Source: an uncultured Campylobacter sp. (GTDB lineage: Bacteria; Campylobacterota; Campylobacteria; Campylobacterales; Campylobacteraceae). From it: DNA of 64,000 nucleotides. The notes under the pieces are model-generated. The model was not told where the DNA came from. It ran no database searches and saw only the letters and a list, made by a program, of their open reading frames with translations. Both the position numbers and the translations under genes were made by a program. The DNA lies in contig NZ_CAMYFP010000006.1 of NCBI RefSeq assembly GCF_947255105.1, forward strand, positions 19,994 through 83,993, in the 5' to 3' direction. Shown here one piece after another: positions 36,199 through 45,453 of the stretch (its first letter is position 1; the number at the start of each line of letters is the position of its first letter).

Positions 36199-37404
36199 TT
36201 ACTCTTTAGCTCTCTCTTTTTTTATCCAGCCAATTATATTGTTGTCTAGTAAAATCTTGATATAATCCCCATTTTTAGCCAAAATTTCTCCCTTTTCATC
36301 TTTTGGTGTAAGGTAAAAAATGGTTGAGTTTTCAAGTGGCAGTATTCTAATCTGACTATCTTTTAAAACAACTATTTTTTCATAATTTGTTTGAGAGTAG
36401 AGTAGGTAGATAGCTAAAAGCACGGCAAAGATAAGTGGCGTTGTGTTTCTTGCAATTATCGCCATAACGATAAAAATACCAATGATAGTTAAGATAGTGA
36501 TAAATTTATAAAAGACAAATGAGTTCTCTTTTGGGTTTAGTCCGCTTTGAGTGCTTAGAGTTTCTAGTTCTAAATTTATCTTTAAATTTATCTGCTCAAA
36601 TTTGGTTGTTATCTGGTTGAAGTAGGAAAAGCTAAACTCATCCATCTCTTTTGGAATGACTGCAAAATAATATCCGCTCTCTTTTCCTATGCCGCCTCTA
36701 ATTGACTCAACGCCCTGTTTTATAATGCGTTTATCATCTATAAAAAAGGTTGAAAGGTTGGTATTTAGCGAGCCAATTTCAACGGTTAAGAGGTTGGAGT
36801 TTTCATCAAACCTAGAAACCTTATGACTCTTTACCCAGAGTCTATTTGCAACACTATGAGAGTAGTTTTTGGGACCATCAAGTTTTTTAAAGGTTGGCAT
36901 ATTGAAGCTAATGGTGGCATCTTGAAAAAGCTCGCCATTTTTTATTAGCTCCATTTTAATGCTCTCTATCTTTGCACTCTCGTCTAATCCCTCAAACCAA
37001 AGTGTTGTTTTATAGACATTGCCATCTTTTTGCCAGCTAAAATTATCTTTGTTTAGCCATATAAGTGAGCTGTTTTTGTTGATAGTAAGCAGTGGAGTAG
37101 CGTCGATATCTTGCTGTATATTGCCACTTAATACTACATTAAAAATCTCATTTAGATAGAGAGTTCTTGGGATATTTGAAAGTGAGAGAAGTAGTTTAGT
37201 TTTCTCTGGCTCTTGATAAATTTTAGACTCATCGATGTTTAAATTCTCTTCATCGCTTGGAGTTATGTTTATTAGCTCATTTATATTGGGCGATTTGGAG
37301 CTATTTATAATCTCATCGTTGCTTTGAGGTCTAAGCTCTAGCAGAGGATCTGTGGCAAATGCAGCAACAAAAAGCGCGGCAATGGCAAAAAGGGCTTTTC
37401 TCAA
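36199..37404 (-). CDS. Exported/membrane SH3-domain protein, function unknown
   Basis: 401 residues: Sec signal (KALFAIAALFVAAFA), a large beta-rich periplasmic region (~70-280; LLSLSNIPRTLYLNEIFNVVLSG), two TM helices (~298-340) and a C-terminal bacterial SH3-like domain ending DNNIIGWIKKERAKE. The start is TTG at 37404, supported by AAAGGG upstream. This Shine-Dalgarno is locked in a hairpin (37389-37415). It overlaps purQ by 4 bp. A similar gene sits between purQ and htpG in C. jejuni. Function not recognised. Confidence 0.75.
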   Translation of the reverse strand: MRKALFAIAALFVAAFATDPLLELRPQSNDEIINSSKSPNINELINITPSDEENLNIDESKIYQEPEKTKLLLSLSNIPRTLYLNEIFNVVLSGNIQQDIDATPLLTINKNSSLIWLNKDNFSWQKDGNVYKTTLWFEGLDESAKIESIKMELIKNGELFQDATISFNMPTFKKLDGPKNYSHSVANRLWVKSHKVSRFDENSNLLTVEIGSLNTNLSTFFIDDKRIIKQGVESIRGGIGKESGYYFAVIPKEMDEFSFSYFNQITTKFEQINLKINLELETLSTQSGLNPKENSFVFYKFITILTIIGIFIVMAIIARNTTPLIFAVLLAIYLLYSQTNYEKIVVLKDSQIRILPLENSTIFYLTPKDEKGEILAKNGDYIKILLDNNIIGWIKKERAKE

Positions 37405-37415
37405 ATTAGCCCTTT
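37389..37415 (-). promoter_or_regulatory. Hairpin enclosing the RBS and start of the SH3-domain gene
   Basis: On the minus strand AAAGGGCT (37415-37408) pairs perfectly with AGCCCTTT (37396-37389). The stem holds the Shine-Dalgarno AAAGGG and the 11-base loop holds the TTG start and the purQ stop. Ribosomes finishing purQ would open it, giving coupled translation. Confidence 0.45.
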
Positions 37416-38066
37416 AAGCATCCTAATGCCATCAACATAGCCTAAAATCTCTTCTACCGCTCTTTCTGGATGCGGCATAAGACCAAAGATTTTCTTTTTT
37501 TCATCACAAATTCCTGCTATAGCATCGCGTGAGCCGTTTGGTGCTGTTTCATTGCCATGTTCATCGCAGTATTTTAGAAGTATCAGTTCTTTGTCATAGA
37601 GTTTTTTTAAGCCATCATCATCTATAAAATAGTTGCCATCAGCGTGTGCTATAGGAAGTTGGATAATCTCATCTTTTTTAAAGTTTTTTAAGAGTTTGTT
37701 ATCGTTATTGATAACTTTTAAATTTAAAAATTTAGAGATAAAATCAAGCTCTTTATTTTTTATCATGGCACCTTTTAAAAGTCTTAACTCTAAAAGTAGT
37801 TGAAAACCATTGCAAATTCCCAGAATATAACCACCTTTTTTTGCATAATCAAGAAGTGGCTCTATGACTGGAGTAAGCTTTGCTATGGCGGCACTTCTTA
37901 GGTAGTCCCCATAACTAAAGCCACCGGGCAAGACAACCAAGTCAGCATCTATCTTTTCTCTGCTTGTGTGCCAAATAAACTGAGTTTTGGCGCCAAGTAG
38001 CTTAAAAGCATACTCCATATCTCTATCGCAATTTGTCCCTAAAAAAGTTATAATTGCTACTTTCAT
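37401..38066 (-). CDS. purQ: Phosphoribosylformylglycinamidine synthase subunit PurQ
   Basis: 221 residues, class I glutamine amidotransferase: nucleophile cysteine in GYILGICNGFQLL (~87), catalytic His/Glu in MPHPERAVEE near the C-terminus. It supplies ammonia to PurL in the small-PurL FGAM synthase complex with PurS, encoded immediately upstream (4-bp overlap). Purine synthesis, cytoplasmic. Confidence 0.96.
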   Translation of the reverse strand: MKVAIITFLGTNCDRDMEYAFKLLGAKTQFIWHTSREKIDADLVVLPGGFSYGDYLRSAAIAKLTPVIEPLLDYAKKGGYILGICNGFQLLLELRLLKGAMIKNKELDFISKFLNLKVINNDNKLLKNFKKDEIIQLPIAHADGNYFIDDDGLKKLYDKELILLKYCDEHGNETAPNGSRDAIAGICDEKKKIFGLMPHPERAVEEILGYVDGIRMLKGLI

Positions 38067-38302
38067 AAGACTATCTCATACTCTTCAACTACGGTGTTCG
38101 CTAAGAACTCTTCACAAGCTTTTTTAAGAGCTGCTTTTGCACTCTCTTTGTCTGTAGCTGGATTTAGCTCTATAACTATCTGCTTGCCAATTCTTACATC
38201 TTTGATATCTTTGTTGCCTTTGGATTTGAGCGCCTGCAGGACAGCTTTTCCAGCAGGATCTAAAATACCATCTTTAAGTTTTATGTTAATAACTGCTTTC
38301 AT
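38063..38302 (-). CDS. purS: Phosphoribosylformylglycinamidine synthase subunit PurS
   Basis: 79 residues, beginning AVINIKLKDGILDPAGKAVLQALKSKG, the PurS signature, and ending with EFLANTVVEEYEIVL. PurS bridges PurL and PurQ. It starts directly after the purC stop and overlaps purQ. Presence of purS indicates that the organism uses the small PurL rather than the long fused form. Confidence 0.96.
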   Translation of the reverse strand: MKAVINIKLKDGILDPAGKAVLQALKSKGNKDIKDVRIGKQIVIELNPATDKESAKAALKKACEEFLANTVVEEYEIVL

Positions 38303-39031
38303 CTATTTTGCCTTGCTCATTATTCTTTTTAAAACCTCTTCATAGGCAACTTTAACACTTCCAATACCTTGTCTAAATCTATCTTTGTCTAGTTTTTCGT
38401 TGGTGTTTTTGTCCCAAAATCTGCAGCTATCTGGGCTTATCTCATCGGCTAAGATGATATTTCCATCTTTATCTCTTCCAAACTCAACCTTAAAGTCAAT
38501 AAGTCTAAGCTCTCTTTCGTCGAAAAACTTAACCAATATTTTATTTATCTGTCTAGCCATATCTTTTATGCGAACTAGGTCATTTTCGCTCTTTACAGCA
38601 TTCAAAATAAGGCAATGTTCATCATTTAAGATAGGATCTCCAAGCTCATCATTTTTATAGCAAAACTCAACAAGTGCAAATGGAAGTATAGTTCCCTCTT
38701 TGATATTTAGTCTCTTTGTAAGACTGCCTGTTGCTACGTTTCTTACAATAACTTCAAGTGGGATTATGCTGCATTTTTTAACAAGTTGATTGTTGTCATC
38801 TATAATCTCAACAAGATCGGTATTTACACCTTTTTCTTCAAGTAGCTTAAAAATTTGAGTGCTTATTTTGTTATTTAGTGCACCTTTTCCAGCCTCTTTT
38901 GACTTTTTTTCACCATTAAATGCAGTAAGATCATCTTTAAATTCAGATATTAAAAAATCATTACTCTCATTTATTGACCACATTTTCTTGCCTTTACCCT
39001 CATAGATCATCTCTTTTTTGGTAGCTTTCAT
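38303..39031 (-). CDS. purC: SAICAR synthetase
   Basis: 242 residues with [14 protein letters not shown] at the N-terminus, [14 protein letters not shown] (~88), and [31 protein letters not shown], all PurC family blocks. It joins aspartate to CAIR in purine synthesis. The ATG at 39031 is preferred over the adjacent GTG 39034 because AAGGAGAAG gives proper spacing. It follows ctpA after 10 bases on the minus strand. Confidence 0.96.
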   Translation of the reverse strand: MKATKKEMIYEGKGKKMWSINESNDFLISEFKDDLTAFNGEKKSKEAGKGALNNKISTQIFKLLEEKGVNTDLVEIIDDNNQLVKKCSIIPLEVIVRNVATGSLTKRLNIKEGTILPFALVEFCYKNDELGDPILNDEHCLILNAVKSENDLVRIKDMARQINKILVKFFDERELRLIDFKVEFGRDKDGNIILADEISPDSCRFWDKNTNEKLDKDRFRQGIGSVKVAYEEVLKRIMSKAK

Positions 39032-39041
39032 CACTTCTCCT

Positions 39042-40355
39042 TTATTTTAAGTTTAGTATTTTAATTGTATCTATTGCAGTTTTAAGTTGAATATCATCAT
39101 TTATCTGTTCGGCTGTGATTAGGTTTTTTGACTCTTTTTCTTTTTTATCTTTCTTGCTACTGTTATCATCTATCTTTGTAAGTTCGCTTTCAAGATGTTT
39201 TTTTAAGTCCGCCTCTTTGATGGTGAACTGACTTGAGCTGTTTGGAACCTTGCCGGGAAATACCTCGATATCAGGTTTTAGACCAACAGCTTGAATTGTC
39301 TTACCGCTTGGTAGATAGTATTTTGCAATTGTCAATCTAAGAGCCTCTTTTTCTTTTTTATCTATCGGAAGAATCACTTGAACGCTTCCTTTACCAAAGC
39401 TATTTTGTCCTACTATGACAGCTCTTTTATGATCTTGCAAAGCTCCACTTACTATCTCACTAGCACTCGCACTTCCACCATTTATCAAAACAACCATAGG
39501 TTGATCGGATATTTTTAAATTTTTCTTTGCCTCATAGACGATATTTTCGCTCTCATTTCGTCCCTTTTGTGAGACAATAACACCACTATCTATAAATAAA
39601 TTTGCAAGTCCAATTGCCTGATCTAAAAGTCCGCCAGGGTTGTTTCTAAGATCTAAAATAATACCTTTTTTATCTCTGTTTGCTTCTAGGAATTTTTTAG
39701 TTTGACTTGTGACCTTTTGATCGAAATTTGTAACTCTTAAGTATAAAATATCATTATCTTCTATCTCTTTTGCATAGACTGACTCGACCTTTATAATATC
39801 TCTTATGATTTTGATATCAAAAGGCTTTACCTCGCCCTCTCTTACGATAGTTATGGTAACTGGAGTTTTTGGCTCGCCTCTCATTTTATTTACAGCTTCA
39901 TCAAGAGTTGTTTCTATAGTTGAGTTGCCATCTATACGCAAAATAACATCATTTGGTTTAACTCCAGCCTTATCTGCAGGAGTTCCTTCGATAGGTGCTA
40001 TAACTGTCAATGCGCCATTTTTCATACCAACAGTTATGCCAAGTCCGCCAAACTCACCTTTTGTCTGTATTTTTGTCTCTTTGTAGCCCTTTTCATCCAT
40101 AAAACTTGAGTGAGCATCCAAATTTGAAAGAAGTCCTGATATCGCCTTATCTACAACTTCTGATAGTTCCAACTCATCAACGTAATAGTTCTCAACTATT
40201 CCTATAACCTTTGTAAGTTTTGCCAAAGACTCAAGGCGAGTTGGCTGCTCTTTTTCTGTAGTATCACTCTTGGCAACTAAATTTAAATGAAAGCCCATTG
40301 TAAGTAGGACTGCAATAACAAAACCAAATCCAAAAGATAATCTATTTTTCTTCAA
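39042..40355 (-). CDS. ctpA: Carboxy-terminal processing protease CtpA (S41)
   Basis: 437 residues starting at a TTG (40355) that sits 5 bases after GGAGAG; the in-frame codon at 40367 overlaps that site and was rejected. Signal/anchor ~8-25, a PDZ domain ([25 protein letters not shown]) and the S41 catalytic Ser in [14 protein letters not shown] with Lys in [12 protein letters not shown] Lys/Glu-rich tail precedes the end. It trims periplasmic proteins. It is divergent from clpB and leads the pur run. Confidence 0.94.
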   Translation of the reverse strand: MKKNRLSFGFGFVIAVLLTMGFHLNLVAKSDTTEKEQPTRLESLAKLTKVIGIVENYYVDELELSEVVDKAISGLLSNLDAHSSFMDEKGYKETKIQTKGEFGGLGITVGMKNGALTVIAPIEGTPADKAGVKPNDVILRIDGNSTIETTLDEAVNKMRGEPKTPVTITIVREGEVKPFDIKIIRDIIKVESVYAKEIEDNDILYLRVTNFDQKVTSQTKKFLEANRDKKGIILDLRNNPGGLLDQAIGLANLFIDSGVIVSQKGRNESENIVYEAKKNLKISDQPMVVLINGGSASASEIVSGALQDHKRAVIVGQNSFGKGSVQVILPIDKKEKEALRLTIAKYYLPSGKTIQAVGLKPDIEVFPGKVPNSSSQFTIKEADLKKHLESELTKIDDNSSKKDKKEKESKNLITAEQINDDIQLKTAIDTIKILNLK

Positions 40356-40394
40356 ATAACTCTCCAATTCTTTTCTTGCTAAATTTTAATCTCT

Positions 40395-40402
40395 ATTTTA
40401 TA
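40395..40402 (-). promoter_or_regulatory. Candidate -10 for ctpA
   Basis: On the minus strand TATAAAAT (40402-40395) lies 40 bases upstream of the TTG start at 40355. It is in the 134-base gap shared with clpB. No clear -35. Confidence 0.4.
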
Positions 40403-40412
40403 AAAATAAGAT

Positions 40413-40457
40413 AAATATCTTAATAAAATGAGTGTATAATCAAAATATCTTAATAAA
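40413..40457. promoter_or_regulatory. Paired 15-bp direct repeats flanking the clpB -10
   Basis: AAATATCTTAATAAA occurs perfectly at 40413-40427 and 40443-40457, centre to centre 30 bp (about three helical turns). The first copy lies just upstream of the clpB -10, the second just downstream of the expected transcription start. This arrangement suits a repressor contacting both sites. No HrcA (CIRCE) or HspR (HAIR) consensus is present. Confidence 0.5.
40435..40440 (+). promoter_or_regulatory. -10 element TATAAT for clpB
   Basis: TGTATAAT is an extended, perfect -10 located 50 bases before the clpB ATG, between two identical 15-bp repeats. Confidence 0.65.
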
Positions 40458-40489
40458 TCAACCATTAAAAATGGCAAATGGAGGAGAAA

Positions 40490-43069
40490 ATGGCAAATAT
40501 ATTTGAAAAACTTACCTCAAATATGTATCAATCAATAGAAAGCGCCTTTTCGCTTGCAATTCATGCAAAAAATAGCAACGTTTCTGCTCTTCACTTTCTA
40601 TGGGGGCAGGTAAGCGATAGCTCATCGATTTTAAATCAAATACTGAATTTAAAAAATATATCAAAAGAGGCGTTGGAGCTAGAGATAAAAAGCAACATAA
40701 ACAAGCTTCCTACAAGCTCAAATGTTACCAAAGATAATGTAAAAATTTCAAATGAATTTATGCACGATCTTGATAGAGCAGAGGGGCTAATGAATAGTAT
40801 GGGAGATAGTTTTATCTCAGTTGATACATTTTTGTTGGCAAATGCAAACAGCAAGCCATACAGCGAAATTTTGTCTAAATTTATAGATATTTTGGAGTTT
40901 AAAAAAGAGCTTGAAAAGTTAAGAGCAGGGCAAAAGATTGACTCAAAAACTGCTGATGAGACAATGGATAGTTTGGCAAAATACGGTATCGACTTAACAG
41001 CTAGGGCAAGAGAGGGTAAGCTAGATCCTGTTATTGGACGAGATGAAGAACTTCAAAGAGTTATGCAAATCTTAATAAGAAAAACTAAAAATAATCCTAT
41101 TTTGCTTGGTGAGCCAGGTGTTGGAAAAACTGCAATTGTTGAAAGTCTAGCTCAAAAAATAGTAAAAAATGATGTTCCAACAAGCCTTGCAAACAAAAAA
41201 TTAATTGCTCTTGATATGAGTGCATTAATTGCAGGTGCAAAGTATCGTGGAGAGTTTGAAGATAGACTAAAAGCGGTTATTGATGAAGTTGTAAAAGCAA
41301 AAAATGTCATTTTATTTATAGATGAAATCCACACAATTGTAGGAGCAGGTGCAAGTGAAGGAAGTATGGACGCGGCAAATATACTAAAACCAGCTCTTGC
41401 AAGAGGTGAGCTTCACACAATCGGTGCAACAACACTAAAAGAGTATAGAAAATATTTTGAAAAAGATGCAGCATTGCAGCGCCGTTTTCAGCCTGTAAAT
41501 GTCGGTGAGCCAAGTGTTAATGAAGCTTTGCAAATTTTAAGAGGTATCAAAGAGCGTCTTGAAGTTCATCACAATGTTAGCATAACTGATAGCGCATTGG
41601 TTGCAGCTGCAAAGTTAAGTGATCGCTATATCTCAGGCAGATTTTTACCAGATAAGGCTATAGATTTGATCGATGAGGCAGCAGCTGAGCTTAAAATGCA
41701 GATAGAAAGTGAGCCTTTTGAGTTAGCAAAAATAAAGCGAGAAATTGTAACTTTGCAGGTTGAAAAAGAAGCCTTAAAAATGGAAGATAAAGAAAAGAAC
41801 GAAACAAGGCTTAATGAGATAGAAAAAGAACTAGCAAATTTAAATGAAAAGAAAAATGCCCTAAATTCGCAATTTGAAAACGAAAAAAAGGTATTTAGCT
41901 CTATAAGTGATGCTAAAAAAAGCGTTGATAGTTTAAAAAATGAAGCTGAGATGGCTAGGCGAAATGGAGATCTAAACAAAGCTGCTGAGATAGAGTATGG
42001 AAAAATTCCTGCTAAAGAAAATGAAATAAAAGCTCTTGAAGAAAAATGGGCAAAAATGCAAGAAAACGGGACACTTTTAAAGAATGAGGTTGATGAGAAT
42101 TTAGTAGCTGGAATTTTAAGCAAATGGACTGGAATTAGTGTAGCTAAAATGCTAACTAGTGAGAAAGAAAAATACCTAAATATTGAAGAGCATTTAAAAG
42201 AGAGTGTTGTAGGGCAAGATGAGGCACTTCATGCATTAGCAAGAGCAATAAAGCGAAATAAAGCAGGTCTTTCAAGTGCCAATAGGCCGATTGGAAGCTT
42301 TTTGTTTTTAGGGCCTACTGGAGTTGGAAAAACTGAGTCGGCAAAGGCTTTGGCTAAGTTTTTGTTTGATGATGAAAAGGCGATGATACGCTTTGATATG
42401 AGCGAATATATGGAGCGTCATAGTGTCTCAAGACTTCTTGGAGCACCTCCTGGATATGTTGGATATGATGAGGGCGGACAACTTAGCGAGGCTGTTAGAA
42501 GAAAGCCTTATTCGGTTTTGCTTTTTGATGAGATAGAAAAGGCTCATAAAGATGTTTTTAATATCTTGCTTGGAATTTTAGATGATGGTAGAGCGACTGA
42601 TAATAAGGGCGTTACAGTTGATTTTAAAAATACAATTATAATCTTAACTTCAAATATCGCCTCAAATGAAATTATGGAATTCAGTGGTGACAGAGAAAAA
42701 AGAGATGAGCTTGTTAAGACTGCTTTGAAAAGCTATTTTAAGCCTGAGTTTTTAAATAGACTTGATGATATCATCGTATTTAATCCTTTAAAAGAGGAGA
42801 ATTTAGTAAAAATAGTAGATATTATGTTCAAGTCGTTACAAAGCAAGCTATTGGAAAGAGAGATAAAAGCAACTCTAACTCAAAATGCCAAAAAACTTAT
42901 CGCAAGTGTTGGATATGACGCTGAGTTTGGTGCAAGACCGCTAAGAAGAGCAATGTATGAGTTGGTTGAAGATGAGATAGCTGAGATGATACTCAAAGAT
43001 GAGATAAAAAGTGGCGATGAGATAGTAATAGATGCTGATGAAAACAATATAAAAATAAATGTAAAATAG
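40490..43069 (+). CDS. clpB: ATP-dependent disaggregase ClpB
   Basis: 859 residues. ATG 40490 follows the strong GGAGGAGAAA; an upstream in-frame codon at 40478 lies before that site. N-domain, NBD1 with Walker [10 protein letters not shown] (~200), a coiled-coil M domain (about 405-525, the feature separating ClpB from ClpA/ClpC), NBD2 with Walker [10 protein letters not shown] (~608), and the ending [23 protein letters not shown]. ClpB rescues aggregated proteins together with DnaK. A terminator hairpin follows directly. Confidence 0.97.
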   Translation: MANIFEKLTSNMYQSIESAFSLAIHAKNSNVSALHFLWGQVSDSSSILNQILNLKNISKEALELEIKSNINKLPTSSNVTKDNVKISNEFMHDLDRAEGLMNSMGDSFISVDTFLLANANSKPYSEILSKFIDILEFKKELEKLRAGQKIDSKTADETMDSLAKYGIDLTARAREGKLDPVIGRDEELQRVMQILIRKTKNNPILLGEPGVGKTAIVESLAQKIVKNDVPTSLANKKLIALDMSALIAGAKYRGEFEDRLKAVIDEVVKAKNVILFIDEIHTIVGAGASEGSMDAANILKPALARGELHTIGATTLKEYRKYFEKDAALQRRFQPVNVGEPSVNEALQILRGIKERLEVHHNVSITDSALVAAAKLSDRYISGRFLPDKAIDLIDEAAAELKMQIESEPFELAKIKREIVTLQVEKEALKMEDKEKNETRLNEIEKELANLNEKKNALNSQFENEKKVFSSISDAKKSVDSLKNEAEMARRNGDLNKAAEIEYGKIPAKENEIKALEEKWAKMQENGTLLKNEVDENLVAGILSKWTGISVAKMLTSEKEKYLNIEEHLKESVVGQDEALHALARAIKRNKAGLSSANRPIGSFLFLGPTGVGKTESAKALAKFLFDDEKAMIRFDMSEYMERHSVSRLLGAPPGYVGYDEGGQLSEAVRRKPYSVLLFDEIEKAHKDVFNILLGILDDGRATDNKGVTVDFKNTIIILTSNIASNEIMEFSGDREKRDELVKTALKSYFKPEFLNRLDDIIVFNPLKEENLVKIVDIMFKSLQSKLLEREIKATLTQNAKKLIASVGYDAEFGARPLRRAMYELVEDEIAEMILKDEIKSGDEIVIDADENNIKINVK

Positions 43070-43071
43070 TA

Positions 43072-43097
43072 AAAATGGCAGTTTTGGCTGCCATTTT
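43072..43097 (+). terminator. clpB terminator
   Basis: Arms AAAATGGCAG and CTGCCATTTT pair perfectly around TTTTGG, starting 3 bases after the stop and followed by GGTTTTAAATTTC. Intrinsic terminator. Confidence 0.75.
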
Positions 43098-43101
43098 GGT
43101 T

Positions 43102-43354
43102 TTAAATTTCTATTTAAAACTAATACACAAATTCTTAAAAATAAATTATAATTTTAATGTATAGATACCAAATTAAAATAACACTGATAAATGAAATTTA
43201 CCATACAAGGCAAAATAAAAACATCCAAATTTAAGAAACAAAGTTATATAATTTCTTCATTGCATTTAAATTTTAAATTTAAAAATAAAGATAAATAAAT
43301 GAAAAGATTTATAATTTTTTAAAATTATAAATCTGTGTCGCTAGGAAAAAACAA
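43102..43354. other. 253-bp non-coding gap with a strong inverted repeat
   Basis: Very AT-rich. Apart from the hairpin at 43305-43334 and a seven-codon mini-ORF starting at 43299 (MKRFIIF, stop inside the hairpin) no gene is seen. It leads into an accessory-looking gene and probably marks the edge of the variable patch. Confidence 0.6.
43305..43334. promoter_or_regulatory. Perfect 14-bp inverted repeat upstream of the zinc-ribbon gene
   Basis: AGATTTATAATTTT and AAAATTATAAATCT flank a 2-base spacer, ending 20 bases before the ATG at 43355 and just before its AGGAAAA Shine-Dalgarno. It could be an operator or an mRNA hairpin in the leader. No T-run follows on the plus strand. Confidence 0.55.
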
Positions 43355-44020
43355 ATGGGATTTCTTTACAAAAGATGTGAAATTTGTGGAAATAAAATAA
43401 AAAAATGTAATTCTATAAGTGATTACATCTTTGGTACCATATGTGCAAGATGTAGTAAATGCGGTTTGGTTCATGGCATTAGTCCTGCTTGTATGTTTGT
43501 TTTGGAATGGTTTGTTGGGTCTGTTTTTTGGCTACATATAATTTTAATAGTTTTGGCAATAGATTATATATTTCCGGCAAAATTTGGCTTAGAAATTTGG
43601 ATAATTGCAACTGCAATATTTTTTCTACTTTTAAGGTTGTTTCTAGGGTTGATTTACTGGGTTCCATATAAAACAAAATATAAAAATATTAAATTCTTTC
43701 CAAAAAAATGTAAAAAATGCGGCTCAAAAATATCAATTGCAACTTCTAAATACCCAGCTATTTTGGGCGTGTATAAAAGTATGTGTGAATGTTGTCATAC
43801 AGAATATAAAATAAAAAATAAATTTGAAAAGATTTTTATGTTTAATGTAAAATATCTTTGGATTTTTTATATATTTCTAATAAATTTTATTTTAATTTCT
43901 GCGTTAAAGACAGACAAAGACAGTGATTATATTTTAATTTTAACATTTGTTTTGTTTTATCTATTATATAGAATTGTTTTAAAAATTTTACCTGTTGAAG
44001 AGTTGGATAAAAAGATATAA
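43355..44020 (+). CDS. Membrane protein with duplicated zinc-ribbon plus two-TM module
   Basis: 221 residues of unknown function. Half 1: C8-x2-C11 and C30/C33/C36, then TM helices at about 47-70 and 79-102. Half 2: C119-x2-C122 and C144-x2-C147, then TM helices at about 160-182 and 189-212. Each ribbon has about 21-24 residues between cysteine pairs and starts CxxCG(N/S)KI, so the protein seems to be an internal duplication. AGGAAAA precedes the ATG. It is more AT-rich than its neighbours, and codon choice looks accessory. A role in metal sensing or membrane assembly is guesswork. Confidence 0.65.
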   Translation: MGFLYKRCEICGNKIKKCNSISDYIFGTICARCSKCGLVHGISPACMFVLEWFVGSVFWLHIILIVLAIDYIFPAKFGLEIWIIATAIFFLLLRLFLGLIYWVPYKTKYKNIKFFPKKCKKCGSKISIATSKYPAILGVYKSMCECCHTEYKIKNKFEKIFMFNVKYLWIFYIFLINFILISALKTDKDSDYILILTFVLFYLLYRIVLKILPVEELDKKI

Positions 44021-44033
44021 AAGGTGCAAAAGT

Positions 44034-44109
44034 CAAATTTAAATTTATAAATATCCATCCAACTCAATCAATTTTGAGCCATCCAAAAGTAGTCTGTTAT
44101 TAATTTGTA
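44034..44109 (-). pseudogene. Remnant copy of the 3' end of the RTX/propeller-like gene
   Basis: These 76 bases match 45378-45453 with four mismatches by eye, in the same orientation and at a constant offset of 1344. Read on the minus strand it would encode NNRLLLDGSKLIELDGYL and a stop, against DNRLLLDGSKLIELDRYL in the intact gene. The match runs about 11 bases past the stop codon. It has no start and is too short to function, so it is a truncated duplicate. Confidence 0.85.
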
Positions 44110-44119
44110 TTCAAACTAC

Positions 44120-45217
44120 CTACATCGCATATTTCTTAAAAAATGCTATTTTAGATAGAATTTTAATTAAAAACAAGGATATAAAAAATACTACTACTGC
44201 CAAAATTGGTACTAGAATTCCTGCGTAATTCCAAAAATTACCTAGTTTAAGTAAATTTGCTAAAAAGCTAAGTATAAAAGCGTGAATCAAGTAAATTCCA
44301 AATGTTAATGAACTAATTTTTATGATTTTTTCTGAAATTTGTGGTGAAAATTTACTATTTTTAAAATTATTTTTTATTAATATAAAAATTCCGAAAGTTA
44401 CAAAAGCTGTATTTAGAGCCAAATTTTCATATAAAATATTTATATATTTTCCAAAATATAGCGATAATATGGAAGTGCCAATTATAGTTAATAAAACAGA
44501 TAAAAAAGCCAAAATATAAAGATACTTTTTACATTTATCTGAAAGATTGAAATTTGCAAAATAATATCCTGCTACAAAGTATCCAATATATCCACTAAAT
44601 TCTGGTAAAATTTCACTAAAATAAAAGCCTTTAAAGTTAAAAATTTCAAGAAAAGAATTTATTAAATTTAATCCAACCCCAAAGCTCAAAAATAAAAGTA
44701 AAAACAGTTCAAGTGTGGTCTTTGTAGCATTTGCCACAAAAATTTTAAGAAGAGGAGATAAAATGTAAAGACCTATAATGAGATATAAAAACCAAAGATG
44801 ATAGTGTGGAATTCCAAAGATAATGTTATAAAAAATTTTTACTATTTGAACTGGTGAAATGGCAAAACTGTCAGATGCTGCACTTTCTCTTATAAGATTT
44901 ATAGTCCCGTAAAACATACCCCAAATAATAAGTGCAGTGCTAATTCTAAAAATATTTTTAGATATGATTTTTTTATATTCGCTTTTTATACTTTGGTTAT
45001 AATTTTTACCTCTCTCATTTTGTAGGAAAAATACTCCACTTATCATCACAAACATCGGAACGCACCAACGAGTTAGGCTACCATAAAAGATGCCAAATTG
45101 CCAATTTATGGTATTTAGATTGTTGTCATATATTGGAAATGCTGCACTATGTGCGAACACAACTGCAAAAGTTGCTAAAATACGCAAAATATCAATATAG
45201 ATAATTCTTTCTCTCAT
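44120..45217 (-). CDS. Acyltransferase family 3 (OafA/WecH-like) membrane protein
   Basis: 365 residues with about ten TM helices. The N-terminal signature RIIYIDILRILATFAVVFAHSAAF holds the conserved histidine (H23), followed by RWCVPMFVMISGVFFL and, later, HYHLWFLYLIIGLYILSPLL. The family transfers acetyl/succinyl groups to surface sugars such as O-antigen, capsule or peptidoglycan. AGAGAGGAATA precedes the ATG. The gene lies between two copies of the 3' end of the neighbouring gene and appears to be a later arrival. The substrate is unknown. Confidence 0.88.
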   Translation of the reverse strand: MRERIIYIDILRILATFAVVFAHSAAFPIYDNNLNTINWQFGIFYGSLTRWCVPMFVMISGVFFLQNERGKNYNQSIKSEYKKIISKNIFRISTALIIWGMFYGTINLIRESAASDSFAISPVQIVKIFYNIIFGIPHYHLWFLYLIIGLYILSPLLKIFVANATKTTLELFLLLFLSFGVGLNLINSFLEIFNFKGFYFSEILPEFSGYIGYFVAGYYFANFNLSDKCKKYLYILAFLSVLLTIIGTSILSLYFGKYINILYENLALNTAFVTFGIFILIKNNFKNSKFSPQISEKIIKISSLTFGIYLIHAFILSFLANLLKLGNFWNYAGILVPILAVVVFFISLFLIKILSKIAFFKKYAM

Positions 45218-45377
45218 TATTCCTCTCTTTTAATATATAAATTTTTTTATATATAATTATTTTTTACACTTTATTTAAAATATACCACAAATGTTTTTTA
45301 AAATGGACACAGCGAAATTTAGTTAATTTCTCAAAATTAATCTTTGTTTTTAAATAACTTAATTAAACAAATAATCA

Positions 45378-45453
45378 CAAATTTAAATTTATAAATATCT
45401 ATCCAACTCAATCAATTTTGAGCCATCCAAAAGTAGTCTATTGTCAATTTGTA
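45378..45453 (-). repeat. Intact-gene copy of the 76-bp duplicated segment
   Basis: Covers the last ~65 coding bases of the RTX/propeller-like gene plus 11 bases downstream. It is a direct repeat of 44034-44109; the acyltransferase gene lies between the two copies. Confidence 0.85.
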
